Source: Phaeobacter gallaeciensis (GTDB lineage Bacteria > Pseudomonadota > Alphaproteobacteria > Rhodobacterales > Rhodobacteraceae). Taken from it: a stretch of DNA of 64,000 nt. Within the stretch, counting starts at the first letter, position 1. Every line of letters starts with the position of its first letter. Position numbers and translations under genes: made by a program. The notes beneath the pieces are model-generated. The model made no database searches. It saw nothing but the letters and a program-made list of their open reading frames with translations, and was not told the origin of the DNA. Shown in pieces: positions 36,366 to 45,785 of this stretch. Location: positions 1,054,001 through 1,118,000 of the forward strand of contig NZ_CP015124.1 in assembly GCF_001678945.1 (NCBI RefSeq), given 5' to 3'.

Positions 36366-37082
36366 ATGACTGCGATGATACACCCGTGGCCTGACCACAG
36401 GGCCTTCAGAATTGCCCCAAGACTCGCCCTGTTCCGGGGAATGAGGTCTGCCGAGATGCGCAGTATCCAGCGCAAATTCACAACCGAAAATTACCGTGAT
36501 GGCGAAACACTGGCCTGCAAGGGCGTGGATGCGCCCTTCATGGGGATCGTCCGATCCGGCATGCTGCGCGAGGACAGGCCGACGCCGCAGGGGCGCACGC
36601 ATCTGCTGGCCCTGACCTTTGCCAACGAAGCGCTGGCGCCGCAGGGCTGCGTCCGTGCCAAATGCACGCTGACCTCCGTCGGTGAGACCGAGGTCATGAC
36701 CTGCGACCAACGCACATTCGAGGAACTGGCCAGCGCCATTCCCCGGCTGCAGCTGAACCTCTTGCATCTGATACAGGACCAGCTGGCACAGGCGCAGGAC
36801 TGGCAGCTGCTGCTGGGGCGCAAGACTGCCAGCGAACGCGTGGCCTCGATGCTGGTCTCCTTCCATCAGCGCCACGGGCGACCGGACGAGATGCACCTGC
36901 CGATGAGCCGCGCTGATCTGGGACAGTTGACCGGCCTGACGCTGGAAACCGTCTCACGGCAGATGCGGGCGCTGGAAAAGGCGGGGCTGATTGCCATGCC
37001 GCTACCGACCCGTGTCCGCGTTCTGGATGCCGTAGCCCTTCACGAGCTGACCGGCGATGCGCCTGCACGCGTCGCCGCCTGA
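36366..37082 (+). CDS. Crp/Fnr-family transcriptional regulator
   Basis: A 238-residue regulator. A cyclic-nucleotide-type beta-barrel occupies residues 20-140, a dimerisation helix follows, and a C-terminal winged helix reads LPMSRADLGQLTGLTLETVSRQMRALEKAGLI. The N-terminal Fnr iron-sulfur Cys cluster is absent, though several Cys (CKG, GCVRAKC, CDQ) lie in the barrel. The ATG at 36366 gives a normal family length; the longer open frame before it overlaps the preceding gene. It ends 26 nt before the ABC binding protein and may control that operon. Confidence 0.85.
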   Translation: MTAMIHPWPDHRAFRIAPRLALFRGMRSAEMRSIQRKFTTENYRDGETLACKGVDAPFMGIVRSGMLREDRPTPQGRTHLLALTFANEALAPQGCVRAKCTLTSVGETEVMTCDQRTFEELASAIPRLQLNLLHLIQDQLAQAQDWQLLLGRKTASERVASMLVSFHQRHGRPDEMHLPMSRADLGQLTGLTLETVSRQMRALEKAGLIAMPLPTRVRVLDAVALHELTGDAPARVAA

Positions 37083-37107
37083 CCTTTTCATGACACAGGG
37101 AGAAACC

Positions 37108-38190
37108 ATGAAACTTGCACTGACAACCTGCCTCGCCACGCTGCTGACCACCGCCGCATGGGCCGAGATCACCATCACCGACCTGCGCGACCGCACCCTC
37201 ACGCTCAACGCTCCGGCGGAACGCGTGCTGCTGGGGTTTTACTACGAGGATTACCTCGCTGTCGTCGGCGACGGCGCGGTGGACAAGCTGGTCGGCCTGT
37301 CGCGCGGGCCTTGGGCCGACTGGCGCCCGAAACAATGGGACGCCTACACGCAGGTCTTTCCGCAGCTGGCTGAGCTGCCCGATGTGGGCGACACAGAAAA
37401 CAGCACCATGTCCATCGAAGCCGCTATCGCCGCAGACCCGGATCTGGTGGTCCTTGCGGGCTGGCAGTACGACGCGCTTGGTGAAAGCGCGGCGCAGTTC
37501 GATACGGCGGATATTCCCGTACTCGTACTCGATTTCAACGCCCAGACGCTTGAGGCGCACCTGGCCTCGACCCGCGCGCTGGGGATGGCGATGGGCACTG
37601 AGGAGCGCGCCCAGACGCTCGCGACGCTCTATGCCGAGATGACAGCAGACACTGCTGCGCGGGTAGAACAGTCAACTGAGGCACCAAAAGTTTATGTAGA
37701 ACTGGCGCAGAAAGGGCCGGACGAGGTCGGAAACTCCTATGCAGGCGGCATGTGGGGCGGAGTTGTCGACCGGCTCAAGGGGCAGAACATCGCCAATGGC
37801 CAGATCGAGAACTGGGGGCCTCTTTCCCCGGAATACGTGCTGTCCCAAGCGCCCGAGGTGATCCTTCTCTCCGGCTCTGAATGGCTGAACCGTCCTGCCT
37901 CCGTGCCGTTGGGCTTTGGCGCGGACAAGGCGCTCGCGAATGAACGCATCGGTGCCTATCTCGGTCGCCCCGGCTGGTCAGACCTGCCCGCAGTCGAAAA
38001 CGGCAAGGTCTACGGCATCTATCACGGCGGCTCGCGCACGCTGTCGGATTTTGCCTATTTTCGGTTCCTTGGAAAGGCGATGCACCCGGCGACCTTTGCC
38101 GATGTCGACCCGCAGGCCGAACTGGCGAAGTTCTACGGCGACTGGCTGCCGATCACGCCCGAGGGCACCTTCATGATGCAGGCAGAATGA
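37108..38190 (+). CDS. iron/siderophore-type ABC substrate-binding protein
   Basis: A 360-residue periplasmic protein. A signal peptide (to WAEI) is followed by a FecB/BtuF-like fold: ITDLRDRTLTLNAPAERVLLGFYYEDYLAVVG, then AIAADPDLVVLAGWQYDAL. AGGGAG lies 6 nt before the ATG. The permease begins 4 nt before its stop. The operon has the FecBCD layout used for Fe-siderophores, haem, B12 or other metal chelates; the substrate is not identifiable. Confidence 0.85.
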   Translation: MKLALTTCLATLLTTAAWAEITITDLRDRTLTLNAPAERVLLGFYYEDYLAVVGDGAVDKLVGLSRGPWADWRPKQWDAYTQVFPQLAELPDVGDTENSTMSIEAAIAADPDLVVLAGWQYDALGESAAQFDTADIPVLVLDFNAQTLEAHLASTRALGMAMGTEERAQTLATLYAEMTADTAARVEQSTEAPKVYVELAQKGPDEVGNSYAGGMWGGVVDRLKGQNIANGQIENWGPLSPEYVLSQAPEVILLSGSEWLNRPASVPLGFGADKALANERIGAYLGRPGWSDLPAVENGKVYGIYHGGSRTLSDFAYFRFLGKAMHPATFADVDPQAELAKFYGDWLPITPEGTFMMQAE

Positions 38191-39230
38191 GTATCGCGGT
38201 GAGGGAAGGGAGCGGTTTCGACCGCACCCGCATCACCCGGATGGGGGCGGTCTGTGCCGCCCTCACCATCCTGGCGGCCCTGATGGTGGTGGACCTTGTG
38301 ACCGGTCCCGCCGGTCTGCCTTTGTCCGATGTCCTGAAGGGCCTGCGCGATGGCCCGGATGCAGAGAACCGCCGCCTCGCGACTATCCTGTGGCATCTTC
38401 GCATGCCGCAGACCCTGATGGCTGCGCTGGTGGGGGCTGCACTGGGGATCGCCGGACTGATGATGCAGACCATCCTCAACAACCCTCTGGCCAGCCCCTA
38501 TACGCTTGGCTTTTCCGCCGCTGCCGGTTTCGGCGCAGCACTGGTGATCCTGTTCGGTACGGCACTGCCGGTGGCGATGTGGATCGGCGTACCGCTCGCG
38601 GCCTTTGCCGCCACGCTGGTCGCAGCTGGACTTGTCTACCTCGTCGCGCACCTGCGCGGCGCCTCGCCCGAGATGCTGGTGCTGGCGGGCATAGCGGTGC
38701 TTTTCCTGTTCCAGTCACTGCAATCGCTGCTGCAATTCATGGCAGCCCCCGAAGTGCTGCAACAGATCGTCTTCTGGCTGTTCGGCAGCCTGCTCAAGGC
38801 GACCTGGACGTCGGTGCAGGTTTTGTCCGCGATCCTTGCCGTGACCCTGCCATTGATTGCCCGTGAAGTCTGGAACCTGACCTCACTGCGCCTTGGCGAA
38901 GGCAATGCTGCAAGCCTTGGCCTGAACGTCGAAAGGTTGCGCCTGCGGGTGCTGGTGATAATCGCGCTTCTGACTGCCGGTGCCGTCAGCTTTACCGGCA
39001 CCATCGGTTTTGTCGGCCTGATCGCCCCGCATGTCGGGCGCGCTCTGGTGGGCGAAGATCACCGTTTCGGCCTGCCGATGGCAGCGATCATGGGCGCTGT
39101 GGTGCTGGTCGCCGCCTCCGTACTGGGCAAGATCATCTCGCCCGGTGCGGTCATTCCGGTGGGCATCATCACCGCCATCGCAGGTATTCCGATGCTGCTT
39201 GCAATCATCCTGCTGAAAGGGCGCACATGA
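38187..39230 (+). CDS. FecCD-family ABC permease
   Basis: A 347-residue permease with about ten helices. Signatures are LRMPQTLMAALVGAALGIAGLMMQTILNNPLASPYTLG-type segments near residue 75 and FVGLIAPHVGRALVGEDHR near residue 275. It overlaps the binding-protein gene and the ATPase gene by 4 nt each. Confidence 0.9.
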   Translation: MSIAVREGSGFDRTRITRMGAVCAALTILAALMVVDLVTGPAGLPLSDVLKGLRDGPDAENRRLATILWHLRMPQTLMAALVGAALGIAGLMMQTILNNPLASPYTLGFSAAAGFGAALVILFGTALPVAMWIGVPLAAFAATLVAAGLVYLVAHLRGASPEMLVLAGIAVLFLFQSLQSLLQFMAAPEVLQQIVFWLFGSLLKATWTSVQVLSAILAVTLPLIAREVWNLTSLRLGEGNAASLGLNVERLRLRVLVIIALLTAGAVSFTGTIGFVGLIAPHVGRALVGEDHRFGLPMAAIMGAVVLVAASVLGKIISPGAVIPVGIITAIAGIPMLLAIILLKGRT

Positions 39231-39979
39231 GTTTGGTTCTGGAGAATTTCACCGTTGATGCCGGGCGCCGCCGCTTGCTGCGGATTGAAAAGCTGGAGCT
39301 GCCCTCAACCGGGCTCGTTGCGGTAATTGGCCCAAACGGTGCAGGCAAATCCACGCTGCTGAAGGCTCTTGCCGGGGTTCAGCGCCACGGCGGCAGCAAG
39401 GCGCTGGACCAGAACTGGCCTGCGCCTGAACGCATCGGATTTATGCCACAGGATTTTACCGTGAAGGCAGCCATGAGCGTCGCGGAATGTGTGCTGCTTG
39501 GGCGGCGCGAAAGGCTCGGTTGGCGCATCACAGCGCGGGAGCGCGCCGAAGTTGCCCAGATGCTGGAGATGTTAAACCTGTCACACCTCGCCGATCATCG
39601 GATGGATCGTCTGTCAGGGGGCCAGCAACAGCGCGTTCTTCTGGCGCAACGCCTGATCCGCAATCCCCGCCTGCTGATCCTCGACGAACCCACCAGTGCG
39701 CTGGATCTGCACCACCAGCTCGAGGTGCTCGACCAATTGCAAAGGCTTGCACAGACCAGACTGGTGCTCGCTGCCTTGCACGACCTCACCTTGGCGGCGC
39801 GCTATGCAGATCAGACCGTCTTTCTGGAAACCGGCAGGCTGGCCGTGGCTGGACCAACCTCGCAGGTTCTGCGTTCGCCCTGCCTGGACCGGGCCTATCA
39901 CATCGCCAGTGAGATTCTCCTCGATCGCGATGGCGGGTCGGTCTTCGTCGCGCACCAGGCTCGGTCGCCGAAATGTTGA
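39227..39979 (+). CDS. ABC transporter ATP-binding protein (FecE-type)
   Basis: A 250-residue ATPase. Walker A is VIGPNGAGKSTLLKALAG, the signature is RLSGGQQQRVLLAQRL, Walker B is LLILDEPTSALD, and the switch His is in LAALHDLTLA. It completes the metal/siderophore importer. No terminator is evident in the following 239 bases, which appear empty. Confidence 0.9.
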   Translation: MSLVLENFTVDAGRRRLLRIEKLELPSTGLVAVIGPNGAGKSTLLKALAGVQRHGGSKALDQNWPAPERIGFMPQDFTVKAAMSVAECVLLGRRERLGWRITARERAEVAQMLEMLNLSHLADHRMDRLSGGQQQRVLLAQRLIRNPRLLILDEPTSALDLHHQLEVLDQLQRLAQTRLVLAALHDLTLAARYADQTVFLETGRLAVAGPTSQVLRSPCLDRAYHIASEILLDRDGGSVFVAHQARSPKC

Positions 39980-40218
39980 AGTATTGTAGATCAGCGCTCC
40001 CAAGTGTGAGCCCAAGACGCCGAAGGTTTGATCTAGCAGGTTGTCAATCTCGACGCGGCAGATCACTCAGATACCGCATGTACCCGCCGCACTAGCCTTT
40101 ACCCTGCCGCATCCTTTGGTCGCGCTTTGAAAATGCCTTAGGGGTCTCGCGAAAACAGCACTTTCTCCGCGTCCGAAAGCCCACCCCATACAGCACCCGC
40201 GAATTCACGCTTGCCTCA

Positions 40219-40641
40219 TCAACGCACCACAGGCTCCCCAATATTTTCGTCAGTCGTGTTTCGCGCCAGATCCTTCAGGATGGGGCAATCCGGGCGGTGA
40301 TCTCCCGCGCAGGCGTGCACCAATTGATCCAGCGTGTCACGCATCGACTGGAGCTGCGTGATCTTCTCGTCGATCTGGGCCAGATGCTCTTCGGCAATGC
40401 GCTTGACCTGTGCGCTTTCCCTGCCCTCGTCCTCGTATAGCGCCATCAGCGCCCGGCAGGTTTCAATGGTAAAGCCAAGCGCGCGGGCGCGGCCGAGGAA
40501 GGCCAGCTTGTGCAGGTCCTGTTCACGAAAGCTGCGATACCCGTTCTCGCTGCGCTGCGGGTGGATCAGGCCAATATCCTCGTAGTAGCGGATCGTTTTT
40601 GCGGGCAGTCCTGATCGCCGTGATACGTCACCGATATTCAT
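40219..40641 (-). CDS. cueR: Cu(I)-responsive MerR-family regulator CueR
   Basis: A 140-residue MerR regulator. The winged helix MNIGDVSRRSGLPAKTIRYYEDIGLI is followed by a dimerisation coil and a metal loop with two Cys seven residues apart (CAGDHRPDC), the spacing expected for Cu(I)/Ag(I)-sensing CueR. It lies 12 nt after copA on the same strand, so it is autoregulated with the pump. Matching operators lie between copA and copZ. Confidence 0.92.
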   Translation of the reverse strand: MNIGDVSRRSGLPAKTIRYYEDIGLIHPQRSENGYRSFREQDLHKLAFLGRARALGFTIETCRALMALYEDEGRESAQVKRIAEEHLAQIDEKITQLQSMRDTLDQLVHACAGDHRPDCPILKDLARNTTDENIGEPVVR

Positions 40642-40653
40642 TCCAGCCTCCTG

Positions 40654-43161
40654 TCATTCCGCCGGAACATGCGCGTTGCTTGCGCGGGCGCCGCTGGCCC
40701 CGGCTTTTTCATCCATGGCCGGTGCTACGCGGCGCAGGCGCAGCGCGTTGGTCAGGACAAAGACCGACGACAGTGCCATCGCACCTGCCGCCAGCATCGG
40801 AGACAACAGCACACCGAAGGCGGGATACAGTACGCCCGCCGCAACCGGTACCAGCGCAGTGTTGTAGCCGAAGGCCCAGAACAGGTTCTGGCGGATGTTG
40901 CGCATAGTGCGGCGAGAGACCTCGAAGGCGTTGACCACACCGCGCAGATCGCCCGACATTAGCACCACATCAGCGCTTTCGATGGCCACATCCGTGCCGG
41001 TACCGATGGCGATGCCGACATCGGCATGGGCCAGCGCAGGCGCGTCATTGATGCCATCCCCGACAAAGGCGATCTGGCGCCCCTGCCGCAATTCGTCCAG
41101 CGCCGCGACCTTGCCGTCGGGCAGAACCCCTGCGATCACGTGGTCGATGCCGGTTTCGCGGGCGATGGCCTCTGCTGTCTCGCGCTTGTCGCCGGTGATC
41201 ATGGCAACTTTCAGCCCCTTTTCGCGCAGCGCAGCGATGGCCGCGCGGCTGGCCGGTTTCACCGGGTCGGCCACGCCGATCACTGCCGCAAGCCGCCCGT
41301 CAACTGCCGCGTAGAGCGCGGTACGCCCGCGTTTGGCAAGCTCGGCCTCCTGCGCCGCCAGCGCCGTCGTGTCGATGCCTTCACGTGTCATGAACCGGTC
41401 GGCGCCGACCAGCACCTGCGCCCCGTCCACCATGGCGCGCACGCCGTGGCCGGTGACCGAGGTGAAATCGCCCGCCTCAGCGCGTGGTGCGCCCTCGGCG
41501 CGGGCGGCGCGAACGATGGCTTCGGCGATCGGATGCTCCGAGCGCTCCTCCACTGCGGCGATTTTGGACAGCACCTCCGCCCGTTCAAAACCTGTCGCGA
41601 GAACAAGGTCGGTCAGTTCCGGACGGCCCTCGGTCACGGTGCCGGTCTTGTCCAGCGCCACGACCTCGACCGTGTCCAGCTGTTGCAGCGCGTCGCCCTT
41701 ACGGAACAACACGCCCATCTCAGCGGCGCGGCCGGTGCCCACCATGATCGAGGTCGGCGTGGCCAGACCCATGGCACAGGGGCATGCGATGATCAGCACC
41801 GATACACCTGCGACCAACGCCAGCGTCAGCGCGGGCGACGGGCCAAAGATCAGCCAGACGAGGATGGTCAGGGTCGCGGCGGCCATCACCGCGGGCACGA
41901 ACCACAGGGTGATCCGGTCAACCAGCCCCTGGATCGGCAGCTTGGCGCCCTGCGCCTCTTCGACCATGCGGATGATCTGGCTGAGGGTGGTATCACCGCC
42001 AACCCGCGTGGCGCGGAACTGCAGGCTGCCTGCGCCGTTCACGGTACCGCCGGTGACGGCATCACCAGCGGTCTTTTCCGCTGGAACCGGCTCGCCTGTC
42101 AGCATGCTTTCGTCGACGTGGCTGTTGCCCTCGATCACCTCGCCATCCACGGCAATGCGCTCGCCCGGGCGGACGACGATGATGTCGCCCTGCACCAGCT
42201 CATCGACAGAGACCTCGGTGCTCTCGCCGCCCCGCATCACGCGGGCGGTGCGCACCTGCAGCCCCAGCAGCTTCTGGATCGCGGCGCCGGTGCGCCCCTT
42301 GGCGCGCGCCTCAAGGAAGCGCCCCAGCAGGATCAGCACGACGATGACCGCTGCCGCCTCGAAATAGACCGCACGCACCGCGTCCGGCAAAAGCGCAGGC
42401 AGGAAGGTTGCAACAACGGAGTAAAGATAGGCCGCCCCGGTACCCACCGCGACAAGGCTGTTCATGTCCGGCGCGCCCTTCAGCAGCGCGGGGAAGCCTT
42501 TGAGATAGAAGATCCGACCCGGCCCGATCAGCACCAGCGTCGTCAGTGCGAATTGCAACAGCCAGCTGGTCTGCTGACCGATGGTGGCGTTGATCCAGTG
42601 GTGAAAGGCCGGAAACACATGGCCGCCCATCTCAACCACAAAGACCGGCAGCGCGAGGGCAGCGGCATAAGCCATGCGCCGGGCAAGGCTACGGGCTTCT
42701 TCCGCCTTGCGGGCGGTGCGATCCTCACCGCCCGCCGCCTTTGCCACGGTCGCGGGATAGCCGGCGTCCTTGCTGGCCGCGATCAGTTCGGCGGGAGTGA
42801 CCGCGCCTTCGGCATAGCGCACGGTCGCGGTTTCAGATGCGAGATTTACATTGACGTCAAGCACGCCCGGCACAGCCTCCAGCGCCTTGTCGACGCGTCC
42901 GACGCAAGAGGCACAGGACATCGATTCCACGTTCAGCGTCACCGACGCCACCCGCGCCGGGTAACCAAGCTTGTCGAGCGCCGCAATGGCGTCTGCGATG
43001 CGATCCGGGTTGTCGGCGACCAGTCGTGCGGTTTCAGATGCAAGGTTGACCGAGACGTCATGGATGCCCTCAACCGCCGTTAGGCCGCGGTCCACGCGCC
43101 CAACGCAAGAGGCACAGGACATGCCTTCGACGGACAATGTAACAGGGGTTTGTTCGGGCAT
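40654..43161 (-). CDS. copA: Cu(I)-exporting P1B-type ATPase
   Basis: An 835-residue copper pump. Two N-terminal heavy-metal domains each have the motif MSCASC (C16/C19 and C83/C86). About eight membrane helices follow, with the CPC site at C460-P461-C462, the phosphorylation motif DKTGTVTEG, and HP in the nucleotide domain (SEHPIAEA). It moves cytosolic Cu+ to the periplasm. It is transcribed away from copZ under a CueR-type site and followed by cueR. Confidence 0.95.
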   Translation of the reverse strand: MPEQTPVTLSVEGMSCASCVGRVDRGLTAVEGIHDVSVNLASETARLVADNPDRIADAIAALDKLGYPARVASVTLNVESMSCASCVGRVDKALEAVPGVLDVNVNLASETATVRYAEGAVTPAELIAASKDAGYPATVAKAAGGEDRTARKAEEARSLARRMAYAAALALPVFVVEMGGHVFPAFHHWINATIGQQTSWLLQFALTTLVLIGPGRIFYLKGFPALLKGAPDMNSLVAVGTGAAYLYSVVATFLPALLPDAVRAVYFEAAAVIVVLILLGRFLEARAKGRTGAAIQKLLGLQVRTARVMRGGESTEVSVDELVQGDIIVVRPGERIAVDGEVIEGNSHVDESMLTGEPVPAEKTAGDAVTGGTVNGAGSLQFRATRVGGDTTLSQIIRMVEEAQGAKLPIQGLVDRITLWFVPAVMAAATLTILVWLIFGPSPALTLALVAGVSVLIIACPCAMGLATPTSIMVGTGRAAEMGVLFRKGDALQQLDTVEVVALDKTGTVTEGRPELTDLVLATGFERAEVLSKIAAVEERSEHPIAEAIVRAARAEGAPRAEAGDFTSVTGHGVRAMVDGAQVLVGADRFMTREGIDTTALAAQEAELAKRGRTALYAAVDGRLAAVIGVADPVKPASRAAIAALREKGLKVAMITGDKRETAEAIARETGIDHVIAGVLPDGKVAALDELRQGRQIAFVGDGINDAPALAHADVGIAIGTGTDVAIESADVVLMSGDLRGVVNAFEVSRRTMRNIRQNLFWAFGYNTALVPVAAGVLYPAFGVLLSPMLAAGAMALSSVFVLTNALRLRRVAPAMDEKAGASGARASNAHVPAE

Positions 43162-43200
43162 GACAGCCTCCTCGATTCTGTGTGGCTGTGCCTTACATGG

Positions 43201-43225
43201 TGGTTCTAGTCACTGGAAGGTCAAG
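43201..43225 (-). promoter_or_regulatory. CueR-type operator/promoter of copA
   Basis: The minus strand reads TTGACCTTCCAGTGACTAG, an imperfect dyad centred on AGTGACT, matching the MerR/CueR operator pattern (ACCTTCC-spacer-GGAAGGT) with a -35 TTGACC. A 19-nt spacer leads to a weak -10 (CATGTA), as in MerR-activated promoters. Confidence 0.75.
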
Positions 43226-43260
43226 GGCGCGTCAAAATTTTATCACAGGTCAGATCACGT

Positions 43261-43286
43261 CTTGACCTTCCCCTAACTGGAAGCCC
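43261..43286 (+). promoter_or_regulatory. CueR-type operator/promoter of copZ
   Basis: The plus strand reads CTTGACCTTCCCCTAACTGG and then AAG, again a TTGACC -35 with the CTTCC/GGAAG dyad. It lies about 40 nt before copZ and 36 nt from its mirror image for copA. Confidence 0.75.
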
Positions 43287-43324
43287 CATCTCTCGCCCTG
43301 TAACCAAACCAGAGAGGGTTCGAA

Positions 43325-43525
43325 ATGGAATTCAAGGTTCCGGACATGAGCTGCGGCCACTGCACTGCCGCCATCGAAAAATCCGTCAAGGCCGCCGATC
43401 CGGCCGCCACGATTGCCTGCGACCTCGGCGAACGCCTGGTGAAGATCGACAGCGCACTGTCGGCTGATCAGCTTGCCGCCGTGATCAAGGACGCGGGCTA
43501 CGACTCGCAGCCCGCTGCCGCCTGA
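43325..43525 (+). CDS. copZ: copper chaperone, heavy-metal-associated domain
   Basis: A 66-residue HMA-domain protein with the MSCGHC Cu(I)-binding loop (residues 9-14). It would carry Cu+ in the cytosol and hand it to CopA. It is divergent from copA, and both have their own CueR-like site. Confidence 0.93.
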   Translation: MEFKVPDMSCGHCTAAIEKSVKAADPAATIACDLGERLVKIDSALSADQLAAVIKDAGYDSQPAAA

Positions 43526-43530
43526 TCCAG

Positions 43531-43558
43531 TCCCGCGTCGGCCCCCTCCGGCGCGGGA
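43531..43558. terminator. hairpin terminator between copZ and dsbA-like gene
   Basis: An 11-bp inverted repeat (TCCCGCGTCGG / CCGGCGCGGGA, one G-T pair) with a 6-nt loop lies between the convergent stops. Confidence 0.7.
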
Positions 43559-43564
43559 TCCCCG

Positions 43565-44296
43565 TTATTCGGCGCGGTCCCGGGCTGTGCTCACCAGTTC
43601 GGAAAGCTGGTCCTTTTCAACAAACCCCGGCACCAGCGCATCCCCGACAACGAAGGACGGCGTTCCGTTGAAGCCAAGCGCCTGGGTCAGACGCATCGAT
43701 GTGGCGATGTGTTCAGCCACTTCCGGCGCCTCCATGTCTTTCTTCAACTGCTCAAGATCCAGCCCGACCTCTTCGGCGACGCGCAGGACCGTGGCCTCCT
43801 GGGCGCGGCCCTTGATCGCCATCATCGCCCAGTGGAATTCTTCATATTTTCCCTGCGCCCGCGCCGCGAGCGCGGCCTTGGCGGCAAAGACCGAGCCGTC
43901 GCCAAGAATGGGCCATTCTCGGTAGACAAGTCGGATATTGGGATCTTCCTCGATCAACGCCCGGACCTCGGGTTTTACCCGGCGGCAATAGGGGCAGTTG
44001 TAGTCGAAGAACTCCACCACGGTTACATCCCCCTCCGGATTGCCGAGGACCGGCGCATTCGGATCGCGTTCAATCAAGTCGCGCTGGCTGCGCAGCACCT
44101 CTGCCTGGGTTTCTGCCTGTGCATCCGCCTGTTGTTTTTCCAGCAGAGCAACGGCCTCCATGACGATCTCGGGGTTCTCCCGTATCGTCTCCAGGACCAG
44201 CTCCCGGACGCGGGCCTCGTCGAGTTCCTGCGAGAGTGCGGGTATCGGCAGCAACGCGGCCATCGCCAGTGCAAGGATCGGTGCCTTAAGGGGCAT
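43565..44296 (-). CDS. DsbA-family periplasmic thiol-disulfide protein (Com1/ScsC-like)
   Basis: A 243-residue exported protein. The signal peptide ends LSQE, an N-terminal helical region follows (residues 30-75), and then a thioredoxin-fold domain with the active site FFDYNCPYCRRV and the cis-Pro loop GFNGTPSFVVGD. The N-terminal helix resembles ScsC/BdbD-type proteins that oligomerise and protect against copper. The ATG at 44296 has GGAGAG 7 nt upstream and follows the cytochrome stop by 1 nt. Confidence 0.88.
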   Translation of the reverse strand: MPLKAPILALAMAALLPIPALSQELDEARVRELVLETIRENPEIVMEAVALLEKQQADAQAETQAEVLRSQRDLIERDPNAPVLGNPEGDVTVVEFFDYNCPYCRRVKPEVRALIEEDPNIRLVYREWPILGDGSVFAAKAALAARAQGKYEEFHWAMMAIKGRAQEATVLRVAEEVGLDLEQLKKDMEAPEVAEHIATSMRLTQALGFNGTPSFVVGDALVPGFVEKDQLSELVSTARDRAE

Positions 44297-44297
44297 G

Positions 44298-44765
44298 TCA
44301 GTTCTCTCCATTTTCCGCATTGGTTCGCGCTTTCTGAGCTTCCTTTACATGCTCCGGCCAGGTGGACCGGATATAGCCCAGCACGTTGCGGATCTGCTGA
44401 TCCGTAAGGCTGTCGCCAAACCCCGACATGCCACTGTCGAACTCCATGCCCTGCTGGGCCATAAGGGCCTTGCCGCCTAGCTTGGTATAGTTGAACAGCA
44501 GGCTGTCCGAATGATGCCAGGTGTGCCCCGTTTCATCATGCGGGGGGGCCGGCAGACGCCCGTCGGGGCCGCGTGTGCGCCAGTCCGGCTGGCCTTCCAG
44601 CTGAGCCCCGTGACAGGCAGCGCAGGCTTCGGCGTAAAGGGCCTCGCCCTCGGCAATGTCCAGCCCCTCGGCGCCGGAGGCCACCGCCGGATCCTGTCCT
44701 TGCAGCATCCAAACGCCGCCAGCCACTGCCGCTGCCAGCACGGCGATGATGACTTGCACCCTCAT
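44298..44765 (-). CDS. monohaem cytochrome c (class I), membrane-anchored or exported
   Basis: A 155-residue cytochrome. An N-terminal hydrophobic segment (VIIAVLAAAVAGGVWML) anchors or exports it. The haem site is CAACH, and Met ligands are likely in the GMEFDSGMSGFGD region. It overlaps the 40-codon gene by 4 nt upstream and is followed at once by the DsbA-like gene. It belongs to a run of four cytochromes c, so it probably shuttles electrons in the periplasm. Confidence 0.88.
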   Translation of the reverse strand: MRVQVIIAVLAAAVAGGVWMLQGQDPAVASGAEGLDIAEGEALYAEACAACHGAQLEGQPDWRTRGPDGRLPAPPHDETGHTWHHSDSLLFNYTKLGGKALMAQQGMEFDSGMSGFGDSLTDQQIRNVLGYIRSTWPEHVKEAQKARTNAENGEN

Positions 44766-44884
44766 GTGACCCGCGCCCGTGTCTTCATGTCCGAGGCCGC
44801 ATGGGTGAGCATTTGGAAATGCATCAACCGGTCGACGGGATTGTCAGCGGCAAAGGTAGTGCGCGGTGCGACCACATCGTTCAT
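44762..44884 (-). CDS. 40-residue hypothetical protein linked by 4-nt overlaps
   Basis: A short gene (MNDVVAPRTTFAADNPVDRL, then MHFQMLTHAASDMKTRARVT). Its ATG overlaps the stop of the dihaem cytochrome gene (ATGA), and its own TGA overlaps the ATG of the next cytochrome (ATGA). Overlap at both ends is strong evidence for translation. The product is soluble, with no Cys and no signal. I do not recognise a family; a role as an assembly factor or leader peptide is only a guess. Confidence 0.7.
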   Translation of the reverse strand: MNDVVAPRTTFAADNPVDRLMHFQMLTHAASDMKTRARVT

Positions 44885-45783
44885 TCGGCTGCTCCCCCAT
44901 CAGCGTCGAGCAGATAGGTGGCGATGGCTTCACGGTCCTTTGGAGTCAGGAACCGGGTGCCTTCGCGGACCACCTCGGCCATGCTGCCGCCAAAGGCATC
45001 GCCCGATGGCGTCAGGCCCGTCTGCAACGCGTAGGACAGCGACGAGACTGTCCAGCCATTCTTGGCTAGATTACCGGCCCGGATCGAGGGTGCCTTGCTG
45101 CCGCCCGGAAGCGCGTCATTGCCGACAAAGGCTGCGTCAGGATCGCGGCCCCCCGCCAGATTGCGCGGCGTATGGCAGGCCCCGCAATGGGCCGCACCGC
45201 GAACCAGTTCCCTGCCCCGGTTCCAGGCCGCACTGCGCCCCGGCAGCGGTTCCGTCCCCGGGTCGTGGAAAAACGCGGCCCGCCAAAGCTTCAGTCCCCA
45301 GCGCTGATTGAAGGGAAAACCGATCGCATGATCCGGCGCGGCCTCAGGCACCGGTGCCACGGTCTGAAACGCTGCCCACAGATCGGCGATATCCTGATCG
45401 GAAAACTCTGCGTAGAAGGGGTAAGGAAAGGCCGGGAAATAGGGTTCCCCATCAGGTCCGATCCCCTGACGGATGGCTTTTGCAAAACTCTCGGCAGTCC
45501 AGCCGCCGATGCCATGTTCGGGATCGGTGGTCAGATTCGGCGGATAGAAGGTGCCGAAATCCGTCTTCAGCGGCGCCCCTCCCGCCAGCGGGGCGCCGCC
45601 CGCTTCGAAATTCGAATGACAGGCGATACAGCCGCTGGCACGTGCCAGGTAAGCACCCCGGTTAACGTCGCCCTCGGTCGTGATCGGCTTCGGAGCGCTG
45701 CCGACGGGCCATGCGATTACCGCGGTCAGGGCAACGGCAACACATGCCGCAGTCCCTCCAGACAAAAATGCGACCCGGCGCAT
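44881..45783 (-). CDS. dihaem cytochrome c
   Basis: A 300-residue exported cytochrome. The signal segment is at residues 5-28, with two haem sites: CIACH (about residue 51) and CGACH (about residue 200). The two-domain layout (GAYLARASGCIACHSN, YPPNLTTDPEHGIGGW, RGAAHCGACHTPRNLAGG) matches the cytochrome c subunits of membrane-bound alcohol/aldehyde dehydrogenases and related oxidoreductases. No large dehydrogenase subunit is adjacent. It overlaps the 40-codon gene. Confidence 0.9.
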   Translation of the reverse strand: MRRVAFLSGGTAACVAVALTAVIAWPVGSAPKPITTEGDVNRGAYLARASGCIACHSNFEAGGAPLAGGAPLKTDFGTFYPPNLTTDPEHGIGGWTAESFAKAIRQGIGPDGEPYFPAFPYPFYAEFSDQDIADLWAAFQTVAPVPEAAPDHAIGFPFNQRWGLKLWRAAFFHDPGTEPLPGRSAAWNRGRELVRGAAHCGACHTPRNLAGGRDPDAAFVGNDALPGGSKAPSIRAGNLAKNGWTVSSLSYALQTGLTPSGDAFGGSMAEVVREGTRFLTPKDREAIATYLLDADGGAAE

Positions 45784-45785
45784 GC

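Noticed and set aside
41026-43083. A 685-codon plus-strand frame opposite copA
   Set aside because: Antisense shadow with His/Arg/Gln-rich composition; CopA motifs lie on the other strand.
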